64,000 nt of DNA, from NCBI GenBank assembly GCA_001939145.1, contig LSRX01000365.1:1-64000 (forward strand), in the 5' to 3' direction. The position numbers were made by a program, and so were the translations under genes. Below the pieces are notes generated by a model. It did no database searches and was not told the DNA's origin. It was given only the letters and a program-made list of their open reading frames with translations. Origin of the DNA: Symbiodinium microadriaticum. Lineage: Eukaryota > Sar > Dinophyceae > Suessiales > Symbiodiniaceae. Positions 1 through 9,724 of this stretch are shown in pieces; the first letter of the stretch is position 1, and the number at the start of each line of letters is the position of its first letter.

Positions 1-26
1 GATAAAGTATACAGATACCAAAAACC

Positions 27-240
27 CCTAAATAAACCCCTAAAGCCCTAAACCCTAAACCGTCATAAGCTTTAGAGTAGGAGTTAGTAGGCTAGAAACC
101 TTAGATTTTGGGCTTCAGGGCTTCAGGGGGTGTAGAACGCAAGGGCCAAGGCTTTAGGGCTTAGGGCTGTAAGGCTTTAGGGTTTGGGGATTAGGGCTTA
201 GGGTCTTAGGGTTTGGGGTTTAGGGCACCCTAAACCCAAA
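27..240. repeat. Degenerate telomere-like heptamer cluster
   Basis: The first part carries the C-rich strand (CCCTAAA variants such as CCCCTAAA and GCCCTAAA). From about 150 the G-rich strand appears (TTTAGGG, GCTTAGGG, GGTTTGGGG). By 225-240 it is C-rich again. The units are imperfect and broken up, so this is not a functional telomere end but interstitial telomere-like sequence. Confidence 0.7.
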
Positions 241-2502
241 ACCCTCAAGGTTTCTCGAAACCTTCAGTCTGGCACAAAGAGCCAACTAACTCTGCAACTT
301 ACGGTCAACGTCATGTAGAGGATCCTAGGGGTTTAGGGTTTAGGGATACTAAGGGTTCCCCAAGACTCTAGCACTAAACCCTCATCGAAATGAATGCACA
401 TCTTTCTTGAGGGGCTTGGGTTCGGGCTTCAGTTGTCCATGAACTCGAGACCGAGGCTAACATACCTTGCTTCAAGCATGAGATCAGGGACCCGTTAAAG
501 AGTCCTGTTTAAAGAGGTCTCTAAGGGCGGGCTTACAGAGATAGTATGACTGTAAAGGAACTGTAAGGATGGTTTTTTGCTGGTGCAAGTCCTACCCCTA
601 TCAGTAGACTCGGTTCTGTTCCAGAGTTAATTAATCATGAGGGTTAGAATCAAGCTCCCGACCCCAAAACCCCAAACCCCTAAACCCCGTGTGTACACGT
701 CATTCAAGCTGCTGGAGGCTCAGGAGCACCTAACGCCAAAACCGACCCTCTAAAGACACAACTCACAGCCCAGACATCTTCTAAAACAACTACTCTGCAC
801 CCTGATTTCCTGAAGCCTGAAGTCTTGACCTCCCAAACTAGCCATGAGATAAACTCCAGACATACCATCAACCAGCAAAGCCCATAACCCCATCCCAAAC
901 CCCACACCTCTAAAGCCCTTCTAAAGCCCTAAAACCCTAAGCCATTAAAAAAAACAGCCTGTGAAGTCCCACATGTTAGCTCCAAGGCACTTCGCCTGAG
1001 CAAGGCGTTCCACCTGTGAGCGCTGAGATATGGGCTCTAGGGTGCAGGGGTTTTAGTGTAGCCTCTAAAGAGACCCAAAGAGACCATGTTGTCGAATATT
1101 CGTTTCGTGAAAACAACCCGGTTTTCATGTGAAGTCCGCAGGTCGGACCTATGGAAAGGAAATGGAAATGGACAGGATTAACGCTATACGAAACACCATT
1201 GCTTTTTTTCATCCGGTGCAATGTGGCTTACGGCTGTATTCCTTAATTACGTTGGTATTCGGGGACACTACCATGGTCGAACACAATCTTTGCATGAGGT
1301 CAGCAATGGACATGTGAATTCAATATGGTTTCAATATCTCTTTTTATGTCTGTCCAGAGTGAGACCAAGAACCCAGATCCACATTGAAGTAACATTGAAC
1401 TCACGTCCGCTGTCTAAATTGACTAGGTAGGTACAGTAATTTGCACACAAGCATGAATCGACTGTGGGCCATCCCCAACCAGATCTGTCCTAACTACGTC
1501 AAAAATAGCAAAAGCAAACAAAGCCATGACATGTGCGAAACAAAAGCCTTGACATCTGGGTTTTCATGGAGTTCAACCGTCGCAAGTGCAATGGTTTAGG
1601 GATTATGGCTTACGGTTTCGTGACTTTAGTGTAGGCCGGTTTCTTTCGGAGCCTTATGGTTGTCTGGTTTTTCGTTGTGTTTTTTGGATTTGTTGGAAAG
1701 CGGATGCGAGGGTTGTTGGATGTTGTTGGGGTGTAGGGCTGTCAAGCCTTGAGGGTTTCGGGGTCTAAGAATGTAAGAACCAAGGCCTTGAAGAAACTGG
1801 GCCTGAATGCTTTCGGCCTGCGATAGCGGTACGCTTTTCGGGTCGTGGGGCTACATGGGCTTCCACTGTTCTCTACCTGTGGGGGAATGTTCCAAAGGTC
1901 ATGTGAGGAATTAACAGACTACCTGAAAAGGAGGTCCTATCAGAGAACAGCCGTCAAACTCGATAGCACAACTCGATGTACGTGAATTTGATTGCTCCAA
2001 TAATGAATCCAAGCCGCTTTGGGGCTTAGGATTAGGGGGACCCTGGGGGATGTAGACCCTCTCAATAAGGTACCTTTAAGTGAGCCATAAGCAGGGTCAA
2101 GAAGGGTCCCGTCCCCTTCAAGGGGTCTCCCTAGTACTACCTAAGACGTTTACCGCTGAGCCAACGACGAATTTGCCAAAATCCTGCGACCGAATGCCTC
2201 CAGCTGCGCAGGCAAGGAGTTGGTGGAGCCAGAATCCACGGCATCGCGCACCAGGCGGACGGCCTTCGTTTAAGGGTTGTGAGTTCTGAATTCTATTATA
2301 AGGTGATATAAGATTTGCGGGTTGGGGGTTTAGGGTTCAGGGGTCCGTTAAGGGTTCTATACGGGTACCTTCACGTCTGGAAAACCTAAGACACTGGAGG
2401 ATGTCAAGCTCGGACAGCCGAGCAGGTCAGGAGCTCGAGTCCAAATAGCACGAGAAAGGGTCCACCATGATTGCAATATTGTCAAGGGATATTGTTGATG
2501 AG

Positions 2503-2528
2503 ATATATATATATATATATATATATAT
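2503..2528. repeat. (AT)n microsatellite
   Basis: Uninterrupted alternating AT of about 13 dinucleotides, with no gene context. Confidence 0.95.
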
Positions 2529-3134
2529 CCTGCATTACATTAAGGACCCTAAACTATGGGAGTGATAGCTTAGTCCTTGTTATGGGTAATGCAGGATGTA
2601 TACCATCAACCGTACATCCGACAGATGTGAACGCATTTTCAGATACGCGCATCGTCAAGTTGTCGATCCCTGCTCTCAGTCTGATGCTGCCAGGGGCTTC
2701 TGTAAAATAGTAACCCCCTCTAGAAGCCCTAACCCTTAAGTTCTAGCACTCCTTACATCGCTCTTCGTGTGTCGTAACCCGACAGTTCTTTGCAGTGCCG
2801 ACACGACGGATCGCCCCTGCAAGAAGCTTACGGTTTAATTTCAGTGTTTTTGGTCAAGAGAGGCTTAAGGGTTTAGAGTTTGCAGTTTTTAAGGTTTGCG
2901 GTTCAGAAGAGGCGCGTTCTTCTGGGGGCTTGCGAGTAGGCGGTACAAGTCGTGTACGGAACCCTCCAGCCCTCCAACCCTAAAACCAAACCCTAAGCCT
3001 TAAACCTAACCTCGAAATAAGGAGGGCCTGATGTGGCAGCTTGGTCAGCCGTAGGGCCATGTCTCGCGCACGCTTGAGGAGTTCCGCATCCTCCTTTCGA
3101 GGGTCTTTGGTCCGTGGGCTGAAATCCTGGACCT

Positions 3135-3270
3135 TAAACCCGAAACCCTATATAAATCTAAAACCATAAACCCGAAACCCTAAACCTCAAACCATAAACC
3201 CTAAACAAACCTGAAACTGTAAACCTCAAACTGTAAACCCTAAACCTCAAGCGCTAAACCCTATAAACCT
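3135..3270. repeat. CCCTAAA-like cluster
   Basis: More than ten degenerate units in C-rich orientation (AAACCCGAAACCC, AAACCCTAAACC, CTGTAAACC). The drift from the exact heptamer is mostly substitution at one or two positions, and spacing stays near 7 or a small multiple, as expected of an old interstitial telomeric array. Confidence 0.75.
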
Positions 3271-3810
3271 TATGCGCCCTAAACCTGAAAGCCTGACGTT
3301 GTGATCTCTAGAATCGAAGGCTTCTGGCCAGCCGTAGCGGGTCAGGAGCCCCGGGCCAAAGGTTTCTGTCCATGGCACTTTTCCGATTTGGTTCAGGGTT
3401 TAGTAAGGTTTAGGGTTTAGGGGGCTCCGGGTGCAAAAGCGGGGTTGAAGGAGAGCAAACAAGTCTGAGTTCGGAGTTTGTAGGGCTTTGGTCTTCGAGC
3501 TTTTGTCCTGATGCCCCCCCCCCTCAGGATGCTAAGGATCTCGTAGCCAAGATCTACTCCAGGCTTCCTGAGCTTGAAGAAGAGATATTCAAAATGAGAT
3601 CCCGAACCCGGAAGCCGCAGGCTAAACCCTAGCCCGGCAGGAGCAGAGATTGTATGTGCGGAAGTCATGGAGCTAAGAAGACCGGTTCGAATCTTTGTAC
3701 CTGCTGCGGAAAAAGACGGTGCTAGAAATCCTCGCCTGCACTGCTCTGAACCCGCCCTTCGTAGACAAGGCGTTGAACGCAAACAACATAATTCATCGGC
3801 AGCAGTACGA

Positions 3811-3838
3811 GAAGTCTACACAACAAGACCTGGACATG
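3811..3838 (+). repeat. Left part of 79-bp tandem unit 1 (retrotransposon target)
   Basis: These 28 bases recur exactly at 8658-8685. The upstream copy is cut off after its 28th base by the retrotransposon. The rest of the unit resumes on the far side of the element at 8607. Its last 14 bases (3825-3838) are the left target-site duplication. Confidence 0.85.
3825..3838 (+). repeat. Target-site duplication, left copy
   Basis: AAGACCTGGACATG, identical to 8593-8606. It defines the left edge of the retrotransposon. A further A could be shared ambiguously with the A-rich tail on the right side. Confidence 0.88.
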
Positions 3839-3945
3839 AGCGGCTCGAGTGAAGCCGACCGTAGTCGCCGCAGGAGTGTAGGGTAGAGCGCTAAGTCAGC
3901 GAGACACCGCATGTTTGCCCTGCAATCCTCTAGCACTGGCCCACG

Positions 3946-6900
3946 TTGGAATCCATGGACTGGCGTATTGTACAGTATAATCCTTTATCTCTCCTACCAG
4001 CAGGGCGCTTACAGCACATTCTATGTGAACTCGGCATGCAACATTTCGTCGGCATTTGCGGAACAGGACATCGCGCAAAGTCAACTGATCCCGCGTTTAC
4101 TTCGTACAAATGTGGCAAATATTGGGTCTATGATTTCCCAGCACGACCCAAGTCGCAGTTTGCAATACATGGGGCAGGTGTTTGTATTGCCATCAGTAGC
4201 AAAACCTTCAGTCCCCGAAACGTGGTCAGCATTGCGGATGTTCCAGAGGAGTTTGCAGGTAGAGTTGCGGCAATACGAGTACGAAGACAAGACGTTGATT
4301 TTCTGTTCGTGGCAGTGTATGTTCCCGTGGAGCCACACAAAACTACTGACAGGAACAAGATTGCCAAGCTTTGGGAATATTTGTACAAGCTGCTCAACAA
4401 CATCCCTTCCAGGTGTGTCCCTGTCATATGCATCGATGCGAACGGCCGGGTTGGCAGTCAGACTTCAGACAGTATTGGACCGTGCGATAGCCAGCGCGAG
4501 AATAGCAATGGTAAACAATTACGCGAACTGTGTGAGCATCATCATTTGTGCTTGGTTAATACCTTCTACCCGATTGGACATACATGGCGTGGTGAGTACA
4601 CATCATCGCGGATTGACTACATTGCCATTCCCAAATCCATGTTACAACGTGTCGGCAATTGTCGAATATTCCATCGGTCCGGTGCCCTTTTGCAGAAGAT
4701 TGCGGCTCCTGGTTGGCGAGATCACAGGCCCTTGCACTGCAGCTTCACCCATAAGTTGTGTTATGCAAACGACGGTCGAACGAAAGGTGTCCGTTGGAAC
4801 TGGGAGTTGCTGGCTCGTGGTGTTTTTACGGGTGCGCGCCGGCATGAACTGTTGGGAAATGTTGAAGCAGCGTTGGCGGATTCAAAGTTGGACGAACTCA
4901 GCCGCGGTCCGCCAGGACCTTTTTGGAAACTGCTTACCAAGAAAGTTCATGAAGTCGCGGAGGGTCTTTATGGACAACAACCATCAAGCAGCTCAAAACC
5001 GTCTGACACTGTTAACGCTTATTCTGAAAGGGTCTCCAAACTTCAAGCGATCATCCAGCTGTCTCCGGGACGGATTAGATGGACAAGCGAGGGTTATTTC
5101 TTCCACGATCTGCAGAGGATGCTACATGCATGGGTTGCTGTTGCCAAATTCTGGAAGGCACGTAAACACCACGAAGATCTGCTCAAACGTGACAGACGTG
5201 CCCGTATATCTGGTTTGTTACAAACATTTCAACATGCATGGTCTTCTAGGAAAGCATCCGACCTGTGGAGGGCAGCACGTTCACTGTCAGGTCGCGCGCT
5301 TGGCCCCAAACGTCGACGTTTTGATGTGCCCCTTTCATCGCAGCCTACGGTGGCACAGTGGGAATCCCACTTCAAGCAAGATGGACCATCTGGCGGGTGC
5401 CTTGCAGCGGTGTTGGATGGGAGTGAAGCATTTTTTACGGGAGGAAACAATTTTACACCTGTGTGTGAAACACAAGAGGCTATCAGCAGGGCAAAGCTTG
5501 ACGTGCACATGGTGCGTGCCGCGATTCGCAAACATCCGATGCGCAAAAGCGTTCCTTCTTGGGGAGTTCCTGCGGAGGTTTGGCGACAACTTCTACATCC
5601 AGCTGATAGGGCAGTACGTTTACGAAACGGGGTTGGACATAGGCCGGCATGCCCCCCAACAACGCAGCTTGAACGCCGTTTTCTACAAGGATTCACATCT
5701 ATACGACGATTCGAACGAGCACCTGAAATTTGGCAACTCAGCCAGACCCACAAGATCAACAAGGGCAATGGAAAAGAGGGTTGCAAGGCGCTACGCACTA
5801 TCAATTCTTTGGACTGTATTGGTAAATGCTTCTACAAGTACATTTGGAGACGTGGCACACATCACAGCGCAAGATACTATGCATATGGGTATGCTAAAGG
5901 CAGATCACGCATCGAAGCCATGGTTGTCCAGCATGTGGTCAGCGAGCGTTTGCGCACAGCAGGGTTCAGTTTTGTCACTTCGTTTCATGATATTGCCAAT
6001 GCGTTCCCCTCCATGCAGCACAACCACATACAAACAGCCACGGATGCAGTGGTTAAGGATGCAGATCGCAACCTTCTACGACAACGCATTGGTGAAACTG
6101 CCATGGTTGTGGAAGCCAGTGATGGTAGAGTGGTGGTTTCGCCGAAATGCGGCACACTTCAGGGAGACTCAATCGCTGGAGATGTTTTCACCGAAGGGTA
6201 TCATTCAATTCTGGACGCTTGGAATGCGCGGCTACATGGCCTGGGACCTCCATTTCGCATTACGGCATTTTCACCGTTTGATTTGTCTGACCAGGATTTG
6301 GCCGTCACTGCATACGCGGACGATGTATGCCGCAAAATTCTCGTATCATCACCTCAGACAGCTTCCGTTCGCGTGCAGCAAAGCAACGCCATACTTGATG
6401 AGGAATTGGCAAAAGCCACCATGGCCCAAAACGTTGACAAGCAGCAACACATTGCCGTTTTCAAAGGAACAAACAGTCGCCGGTATACCAAATATATCAC
6501 TCAACATGGCATGCAGGATGGGACAGCAGTATTCCAAGCACGGTATTTGGGGGGACTTCAACGCTTTGATGGGCAATGTGGCCCGGAGATTGAGGTGCGT
6601 GCCAAAGCTGCATATGTTTCGTGGTGTACCTTCAAAGGACTATGGCATCGCAGGGAACTTCCACGGCGGGGGCTTAGATCAGTTTTCCTCGGCATGGTCT
6701 ATGAGGTGCTTCTGGCGGGAGTGGATGCTCTGGTGTTGGGCCGTAGACATTATGATAAACTTGATCGCATCGTCACTGCATACGGTAGGCGTCTCATGCG
6801 CGGCACCGCTTGCGAGAAGACCGAAGATGAGCATGGGCAAATCCATTATCGTAGTGTTCCCAACTCTGCGGTTTTTCGATATTTGGGCATTGCATCCTCA

Positions 6901-7254
6901 CGAGTTGAACTGCGAATTCGAAGACTCAAATTCCTACAACGTCTTGCCCGGGACCCTTGCAAACATCACCAAGTCATCACGGCAATATTTGGCACTATGT
7001 TCTTTGATGCTGAGCCCAATATACAATCAGACGGTGGGCTGTCCACCTATGCAAACTCCTATGCAAAAACCTACTGGGAAGACATACAAGCTTTGCAAAG
7101 CTTGGATTCCGCATATTGGCTTGTTGACATGGCTAATGGAGAGGTGCTGCCTTTCTTTTCTGAGCTGGCAGAAGAGTTTGTGCATGTCGATGTTTCGGAG
7201 CTGCGCGCGCAGGAATTATCGGTTAGCATTCCCCCCCCCCGGCTATGTGCATGA
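3946..7254 (+). CDS. Endonuclease-reverse transcriptase polyprotein of the LINE element
   Basis: This 1102-residue frame encodes the enzymes that nick target DNA and copy the element RNA into it. The N-terminal part (about residues 5-270) is an endonuclease/exonuclease/phosphatase domain: Asp164-x-Asn166 in ICIDANGR, the SRIDY motif at 221-225 and the Asp259-His260 pair in WRDHRPL. The reverse transcriptase follows, with a K-rich finger segment at about 600-632, motif A Asp682 in HDIANAF, the LQGD motif at 738-741 and the catalytic YADD at 790-793. All catalytic residues are intact. The start at 3946 (MESMDW) is chosen because the endonuclease fold begins immediately after it. A long open frame in the neighbouring register over the same bases (from 3911) is a shadow up to about 7231. 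The frame ends 14 bases after a C10 run, and the zinc-finger tail continues in the next frame, so the natural product probably extends to 7660. Confidence 0.92.
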   Translation: MESMDWRIVQYNPLSLLPAGRLQHILCELGMQHFVGICGTGHRAKSTDPAFTSYKCGKYWVYDFPARPKSQFAIHGAGVCIAISSKTFSPRNVVSIADVPEEFAGRVAAIRVRRQDVDFLFVAVYVPVEPHKTTDRNKIAKLWEYLYKLLNNIPSRCVPVICIDANGRVGSQTSDSIGPCDSQRENSNGKQLRELCEHHHLCLVNTFYPIGHTWRGEYTSSRIDYIAIPKSMLQRVGNCRIFHRSGALLQKIAAPGWRDHRPLHCSFTHKLCYANDGRTKGVRWNWELLARGVFTGARRHELLGNVEAALADSKLDELSRGPPGPFWKLLTKKVHEVAEGLYGQQPSSSSKPSDTVNAYSERVSKLQAIIQLSPGRIRWTSEGYFFHDLQRMLHAWVAVAKFWKARKHHEDLLKRDRRARISGLLQTFQHAWSSRKASDLWRAARSLSGRALGPKRRRFDVPLSSQPTVAQWESHFKQDGPSGGCLAAVLDGSEAFFTGGNNFTPVCETQEAISRAKLDVHMVRAAIRKHPMRKSVPSWGVPAEVWRQLLHPADRAVRLRNGVGHRPACPPTTQLERRFLQGFTSIRRFERAPEIWQLSQTHKINKGNGKEGCKALRTINSLDCIGKCFYKYIWRRGTHHSARYYAYGYAKGRSRIEAMVVQHVVSERLRTAGFSFVTSFHDIANAFPSMQHNHIQTATDAVVKDADRNLLRQRIGETAMVVEASDGRVVVSPKCGTLQGDSIAGDVFTEGYHSILDAWNARLHGLGPPFRITAFSPFDLSDQDLAVTAYADDVCRKILVSSPQTASVRVQQSNAILDEELAKATMAQNVDKQQHIAVFKGTNSRRYTKYITQHGMQDGTAVFQARYLGGLQRFDGQCGPEIEVRAKAAYVSWCTFKGLWHRRELPRRGLRSVFLGMVYEVLLAGVDALVLGRRHYDKLDRIVTAYGRRLMRGTACEKTEDEHGQIHYRSVPNSAVFRYLGIASSRVELRIRRLKFLQRLARDPCKHHQVITAIFGTMFFDAEPNIQSDGGLSTYANSYAKTYWEDIQALQSLDSAYWLVDMANGEVLPFFSELAEEFVHVDVSELRAQELSVSIPPPRLCA

Positions 7255-7660
7255 CCCGGCCCCTGAAAGTGAAGACGTGGACGAGCCACAAGCATTGGCA
7301 CATACATGCAATATTCTACTTGACAGTGGACAAGTGTGTGGTCAGCAGTTTAAGTGTTTACGTGATTTACGCCTACACCAGTTCCGAAGCAAACTCAGCA
7401 ATCACGGCGTGTTGGATGATTCCTACAAAGCTGCGCATGTCAACCAATGTCCTTGGTGTTTTATGGTTCATGCCTCGATTATGTCCACGAGGAAGCACAT
7501 TAAACGCAGGTTGCTCACTGGAACATGCCCCGCAGGCACTCGTTGTGGGAGCGCAATTGTTACCAAACCGAATGCGCCGGATGATTTGGAATGCCGGTTC
7601 TGTAAACATGAGTGTGCCGATTTGCCGCAGCTGTTTGCGCACATTCGGGCGCATTTCTGA
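7232..7660 (+). CDS. Zinc-finger C-terminal tail of the LINE polyprotein (shifted frame)
   Basis: This frame lies one base out of register with the upstream enzyme frame and is reached by losing one C (or gaining two) from the C10 run at 7231-7240. It encodes about 140 residues with three Cys/His clusters. The first has C-G-x2-F-x5-L-x2-H spacing typical of a C2H2 finger. The second is CPWC-x12-H. The third, near the C-terminus, is CRFC-x12-H-x3-H, a canonical C2H2 finger. Such fingers after the RT are thought to bind nucleic acid during integration. There is no independent start signal I trust, so I treat it as the continuation of the polyprotein, separated by a real frameshift, a sequencing error in the homopolymer or a programmed shift. 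Confidence 0.8.
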   Translation, partial: PPPGYVHDPAPESEDVDEPQALAHTCNILLDSGQVCGQQFKCLRDLRLHQFRSKLSNHGVLDDSYKAAHVNQCPWCFMVHASIMSTRKHIKRRLLTGTCPAGTRCGSAIVTKPNAPDDLECRFCKHECADLPQLFAHIRAHF

Positions 7661-7709
7661 CAGCTTTACAGTAGGTGTTTCAGGACCCAGACGTCCCAAC
7701 AAGGGCGGC

Positions 7710-8351
7710 ATGGACACATGGACTGCGCAAAGACGTCAGGCCAATGACAACGACAACCAGCCTCCAACAAAGATGAGAGCACTTTCTACGGGAGAAGATG
7801 CAGAGACTGTGCGCAAAGCCTTGTTGCTTGTCTCCAAAATGACGCTGCGGCAGGAGCTTGAGATCAGAGAGCTTCAAAGTGCTGTTTTCAAAACCTTTGT
7901 TGTGCGTGAGCCCAATCCCATCATCAGCACGGTGAAGGCAGAGGTTGGAAGCTACTTGGAGAAGGCCAAAATGGCGCGATCGTCAGGCGGTTCATTGCCA
8001 GAAGGGGAGGTTCATGCATACGCATGGGCAGCTCTCACACAGGTTGCTGTTCAGCAAGAGACGTTGGATGGTACATCGAAAGCGGTGATTGATTCCCACC
8101 GTGCGGCCATGGCATCGCCAGACATGATTGCGGACGTTGTGTACATCGCCAAGTTGAAGAAAGCATTCAACAAAGGTGAGTTCAAGTTGTTCTTGGCAGT
8201 AAGCCCTGCTCATCATGGTCTGCTCGAGGCCGTGTCTGCAGGAGTTCTTGCGACAGGCGCTGTTGAGAAGAAGGGTCAAGCACCTGCCAGCGGCATGTCT
8301 CGTGAATTGCAGGCGTTGGTTGACAAACTCACCGAAATCGCTAGCAAGTGA
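7710..8351 (+). CDS. Unrecognised 213-residue protein downstream of the RT frame
   Basis: The reading frame is open from 7245, but I place the start at the ATG at 7710 (MDTWTAQRRQ), because everything upstream in this frame overlaps the zinc-finger tail and looks like shadow. That leaves a 49-base gap after the polyprotein stop at 7660. The product begins with a polar segment containing basic patches (QRR, TKMR), followed by a largely helical, Ala/Lys/Glu-rich body and a C-terminal Leu/Glu-rich helix. No cysteine or histidine cluster and no known enzyme motif is visible. In most two-ORF LINEs the accessory RNA-binding frame (ORF1) lies upstream of the polymerase; here the extra frame is downstream. 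It could be a displaced ORF1-like RNA-binding protein or a captured host sequence. Function unknown. Confidence 0.65.
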   Translation: MDTWTAQRRQANDNDNQPPTKMRALSTGEDAETVRKALLLVSKMTLRQELEIRELQSAVFKTFVVREPNPIISTVKAEVGSYLEKAKMARSSGGSLPEGEVHAYAWAALTQVAVQQETLDGTSKAVIDSHRAAMASPDMIADVVYIAKLKKAFNKGEFKLFLAVSPAHHGLLEAVSAGVLATGAVEKKGQAPASGMSRELQALVDKLTEIASK

Positions 8352-8404
8352 GACAGTGCCAGTTCCTGTGTTAATTACGTGGGTGCCGCTAGTACGCTGC
8401 ATCG

Positions 8405-8580
8405 CTGGGGGTCTCCTGTGGAGATCCGGCGAGTGGTAGTACTGTTGGGGCCCGAGCTCTGTTGTGCCCAACAGTGGTGCATGAGCGTGCAGTGTTAGAG
8501 TAAGCTCGAACGAGGGAGGCACTTGGGGAGAGCCTCTCGCTCCGTTGCGACAGTCACTGTTGCCACAGACGGTAAAGTGA
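8405..8580 (+). other. Structured 3' untranslated region of the LINE
   Basis: Two hairpins are readable. GGTCTCC (8411-8417) pairs with GGAGATCC (8421-8428) around a three-base loop. ACTGTTGGG (8442-8450) pairs with CCCAACAGT (8468-8476) around a 17-base loop. In this class the reverse transcriptase often recognises 3' RNA structure, so these are candidate recognition elements. That role is inference. Confidence 0.5.
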
Positions 8581-8592
8581 AAAAAAAGTGAA

Positions 8593-8606
8593 AAGACCTG
8601 GACATG
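8593..8606 (+). repeat. Target-site duplication, right copy
   Basis: AAGACCTGGACATG, identical to 3825-3838 and abutting the A-rich 3' tail of the retrotransposon. Confidence 0.88.
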
Positions 8607-8736
8607 TATGCAACCTTACAGTCGCAGCCGCAGACACCCAAAACCTAAGCCCTAAGCGAAGTCTACACAACAAGACCTGGACATGTATGCAACCTTACAG
8701 TCGGAGCCGCAGACACCCAAAACCTAAGCCCTAAAC
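8607..8736 (+). repeat. 79-bp tandem duplication (rest of unit 1, then unit 2)
   Basis: 8607-8657 completes unit 1, whose first 28 bases are at 3811-3838. Unit 2 is 8658-8736. Removing the element and one target-site duplication gives two adjacent 79-base units that differ at two positions by eye (8625 C versus 8704 G, and the penultimate base). The tandem duplication therefore predates the insertion and is itself young. Each unit ends in telomere-like ACCTAAGCCCTAA. Confidence 0.85.
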
Positions 8737-9724
8737 AGATCCGGCCTAAAGCACTAGAAACCCCAAGCCCCACATAACTGGACCCTATAGCGGTTTCCAT
8801 AAGGGTTCTATAAGGACTTTGAGGTTTAGGGTTTAAGGGACACCCCCAAAGCTGGGCCGAGCAGCGTAGGTGGCCCAAATCAGGCCGCACTTTTCGGCCT
8901 CTACGGCCGGAAGCCTCCCAAGCTTATCTAAATAGCCAAGGCTTAGGGTTTGGGGTTATGTCTTAGGGTTCACGGGTTATTTCTTTAGAGTTTAGGGTTT
9001 GGGGTAATTTGTTTGGGGTTTAGGGTTCAAGCTTAGGGTGATTTCAACAGTCCCCAAATCTCTTTGCAGCTAGGGTTCTGCATTAGCCAATAGCTAGCAA
9101 GAAGAATCAAAAGTCGTCCCAAATCGGTGACAAATCATGGGGCGTTAGGGGAATCAGGGCTGATGGTGTAATTTAAGGGGGGTGGTAGGAGCAGAGTTCA
9201 GCGTTGGGGTTCGTGTTCTAGAGATTGGTTTGGGGATCAAGGCGATTAGGGTAAGATCTAGGGTGGTGGGCTTGGAGGCCTGTTGTTGCAGGCCTCGCAT
9301 GGCTTTGCTGTTTCGAAGGGATATAGCTTATTAACTAGTTTAGTCAGTTAGTTTTTCAGCCACCAGAGTCGGTAAATAAGTAACGTCTTGGAATCGGCAA
9401 TCCCGGAGTGCCTGTCGCCAAGAAGCGCCAAGGGCAGCGCCTTGCCTCCCCAAGCTTCCATTGAACTCTCAACATCAACAACAACGGCCAAACGGACTAG
9501 GAATTTAAATCTACATTGAATCTGAAATTCTACCATAATCTTAGGGAATATATAGGCTTGAGGGCTTACTGTTTTACGGCTCAGGTGTCAGGGAACCTCT
9601 CGCCAAACACCCCAAACTTGCATTAAGCCGCTCGCCAAGCACGAGCTGCACAATGACTACCAAAGCTTTACTCCTCCACTCCCCTGAGAAGTTAAGTGTA
9701 TAAGTATGTACGTATGCAGGCATG
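8737..9724. other. Gene-free, TTTAGGG-like sequence
   Basis: No supportable gene. G-rich telomere-like words (TTTAGGG, GTTTGGGG) cluster at 8823-8840 and 8940-9035, and looser ones follow to 9270. The remainder is non-repetitive. Confidence 0.6.

Larger units (their letters stand above)
1..3810. other. Gene-free leading region with telomere-like words
   Basis: I see no supportable gene here. Short open frames on both strands show no recognisable domain and stop frequently. The stretch is peppered with degenerate CCCTAAA/TTTAGGG heptamers, densest around 27-60, 160-235, 325-345 and 3135-3270, with non-repetitive sequence between. A short (AT)n tract lies near 2503-2528 and a C-run near 3516-3524. 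Exons of a split gene could be hidden, because dinoflagellate introns often lack a GT donor and are hard to see by eye. Confidence 0.6.
3839..8592 (+). mobile_element. Full-length non-LTR (LINE-type) retrotransposon
   Basis: A 4.75-kb element with no terminal repeats. It carries an apurinic-type endonuclease, a reverse transcriptase, C2H2 zinc fingers and a further downstream open frame. The boundaries come from the sequence: the 14 bases AAGACCTGGACATG occur just before it (3825-3838) and directly after its A-rich end (8593-8606), which is a target-site duplication. The 5' leader is only about 107 bases before the first coding ATG. The 3' end is a short A-rich tail (AAAGTGAAAAAAAAGTGAAA) rather than a pure poly(A). 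Because the 5' end is intact, this is a full-length insertion and not the usual 5'-truncated copy. Target-primed reverse transcription is the known mechanism for this class. A single C-run frameshift (7231-7240) is the only obvious damage. The clade is not assigned; zinc fingers after the RT are reminiscent of several endonuclease-bearing clades. Confidence 0.9.

Noticed and set aside
3660..3712. GGTTCGAATC as a tRNA T-arm
   Set aside because: No matching acceptor, D-arm or anticodon stem upstream at the right distance.
3911..7230. 1249-codon frame overlapping the LINE polyprotein in the second register
   Set aside because: Up to the C10 run it shows no domain. The endonuclease and RT motifs are all in the 3946 frame. 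Only its last 140 codons (zinc fingers) are real.
7245..7709. Upstream extension of the 213-residue LINE frame
   Set aside because: It overlaps the zinc-finger tail, has no motif, and the segment has the look of an out-of-frame shadow. The ATG at 7710 is a better start.
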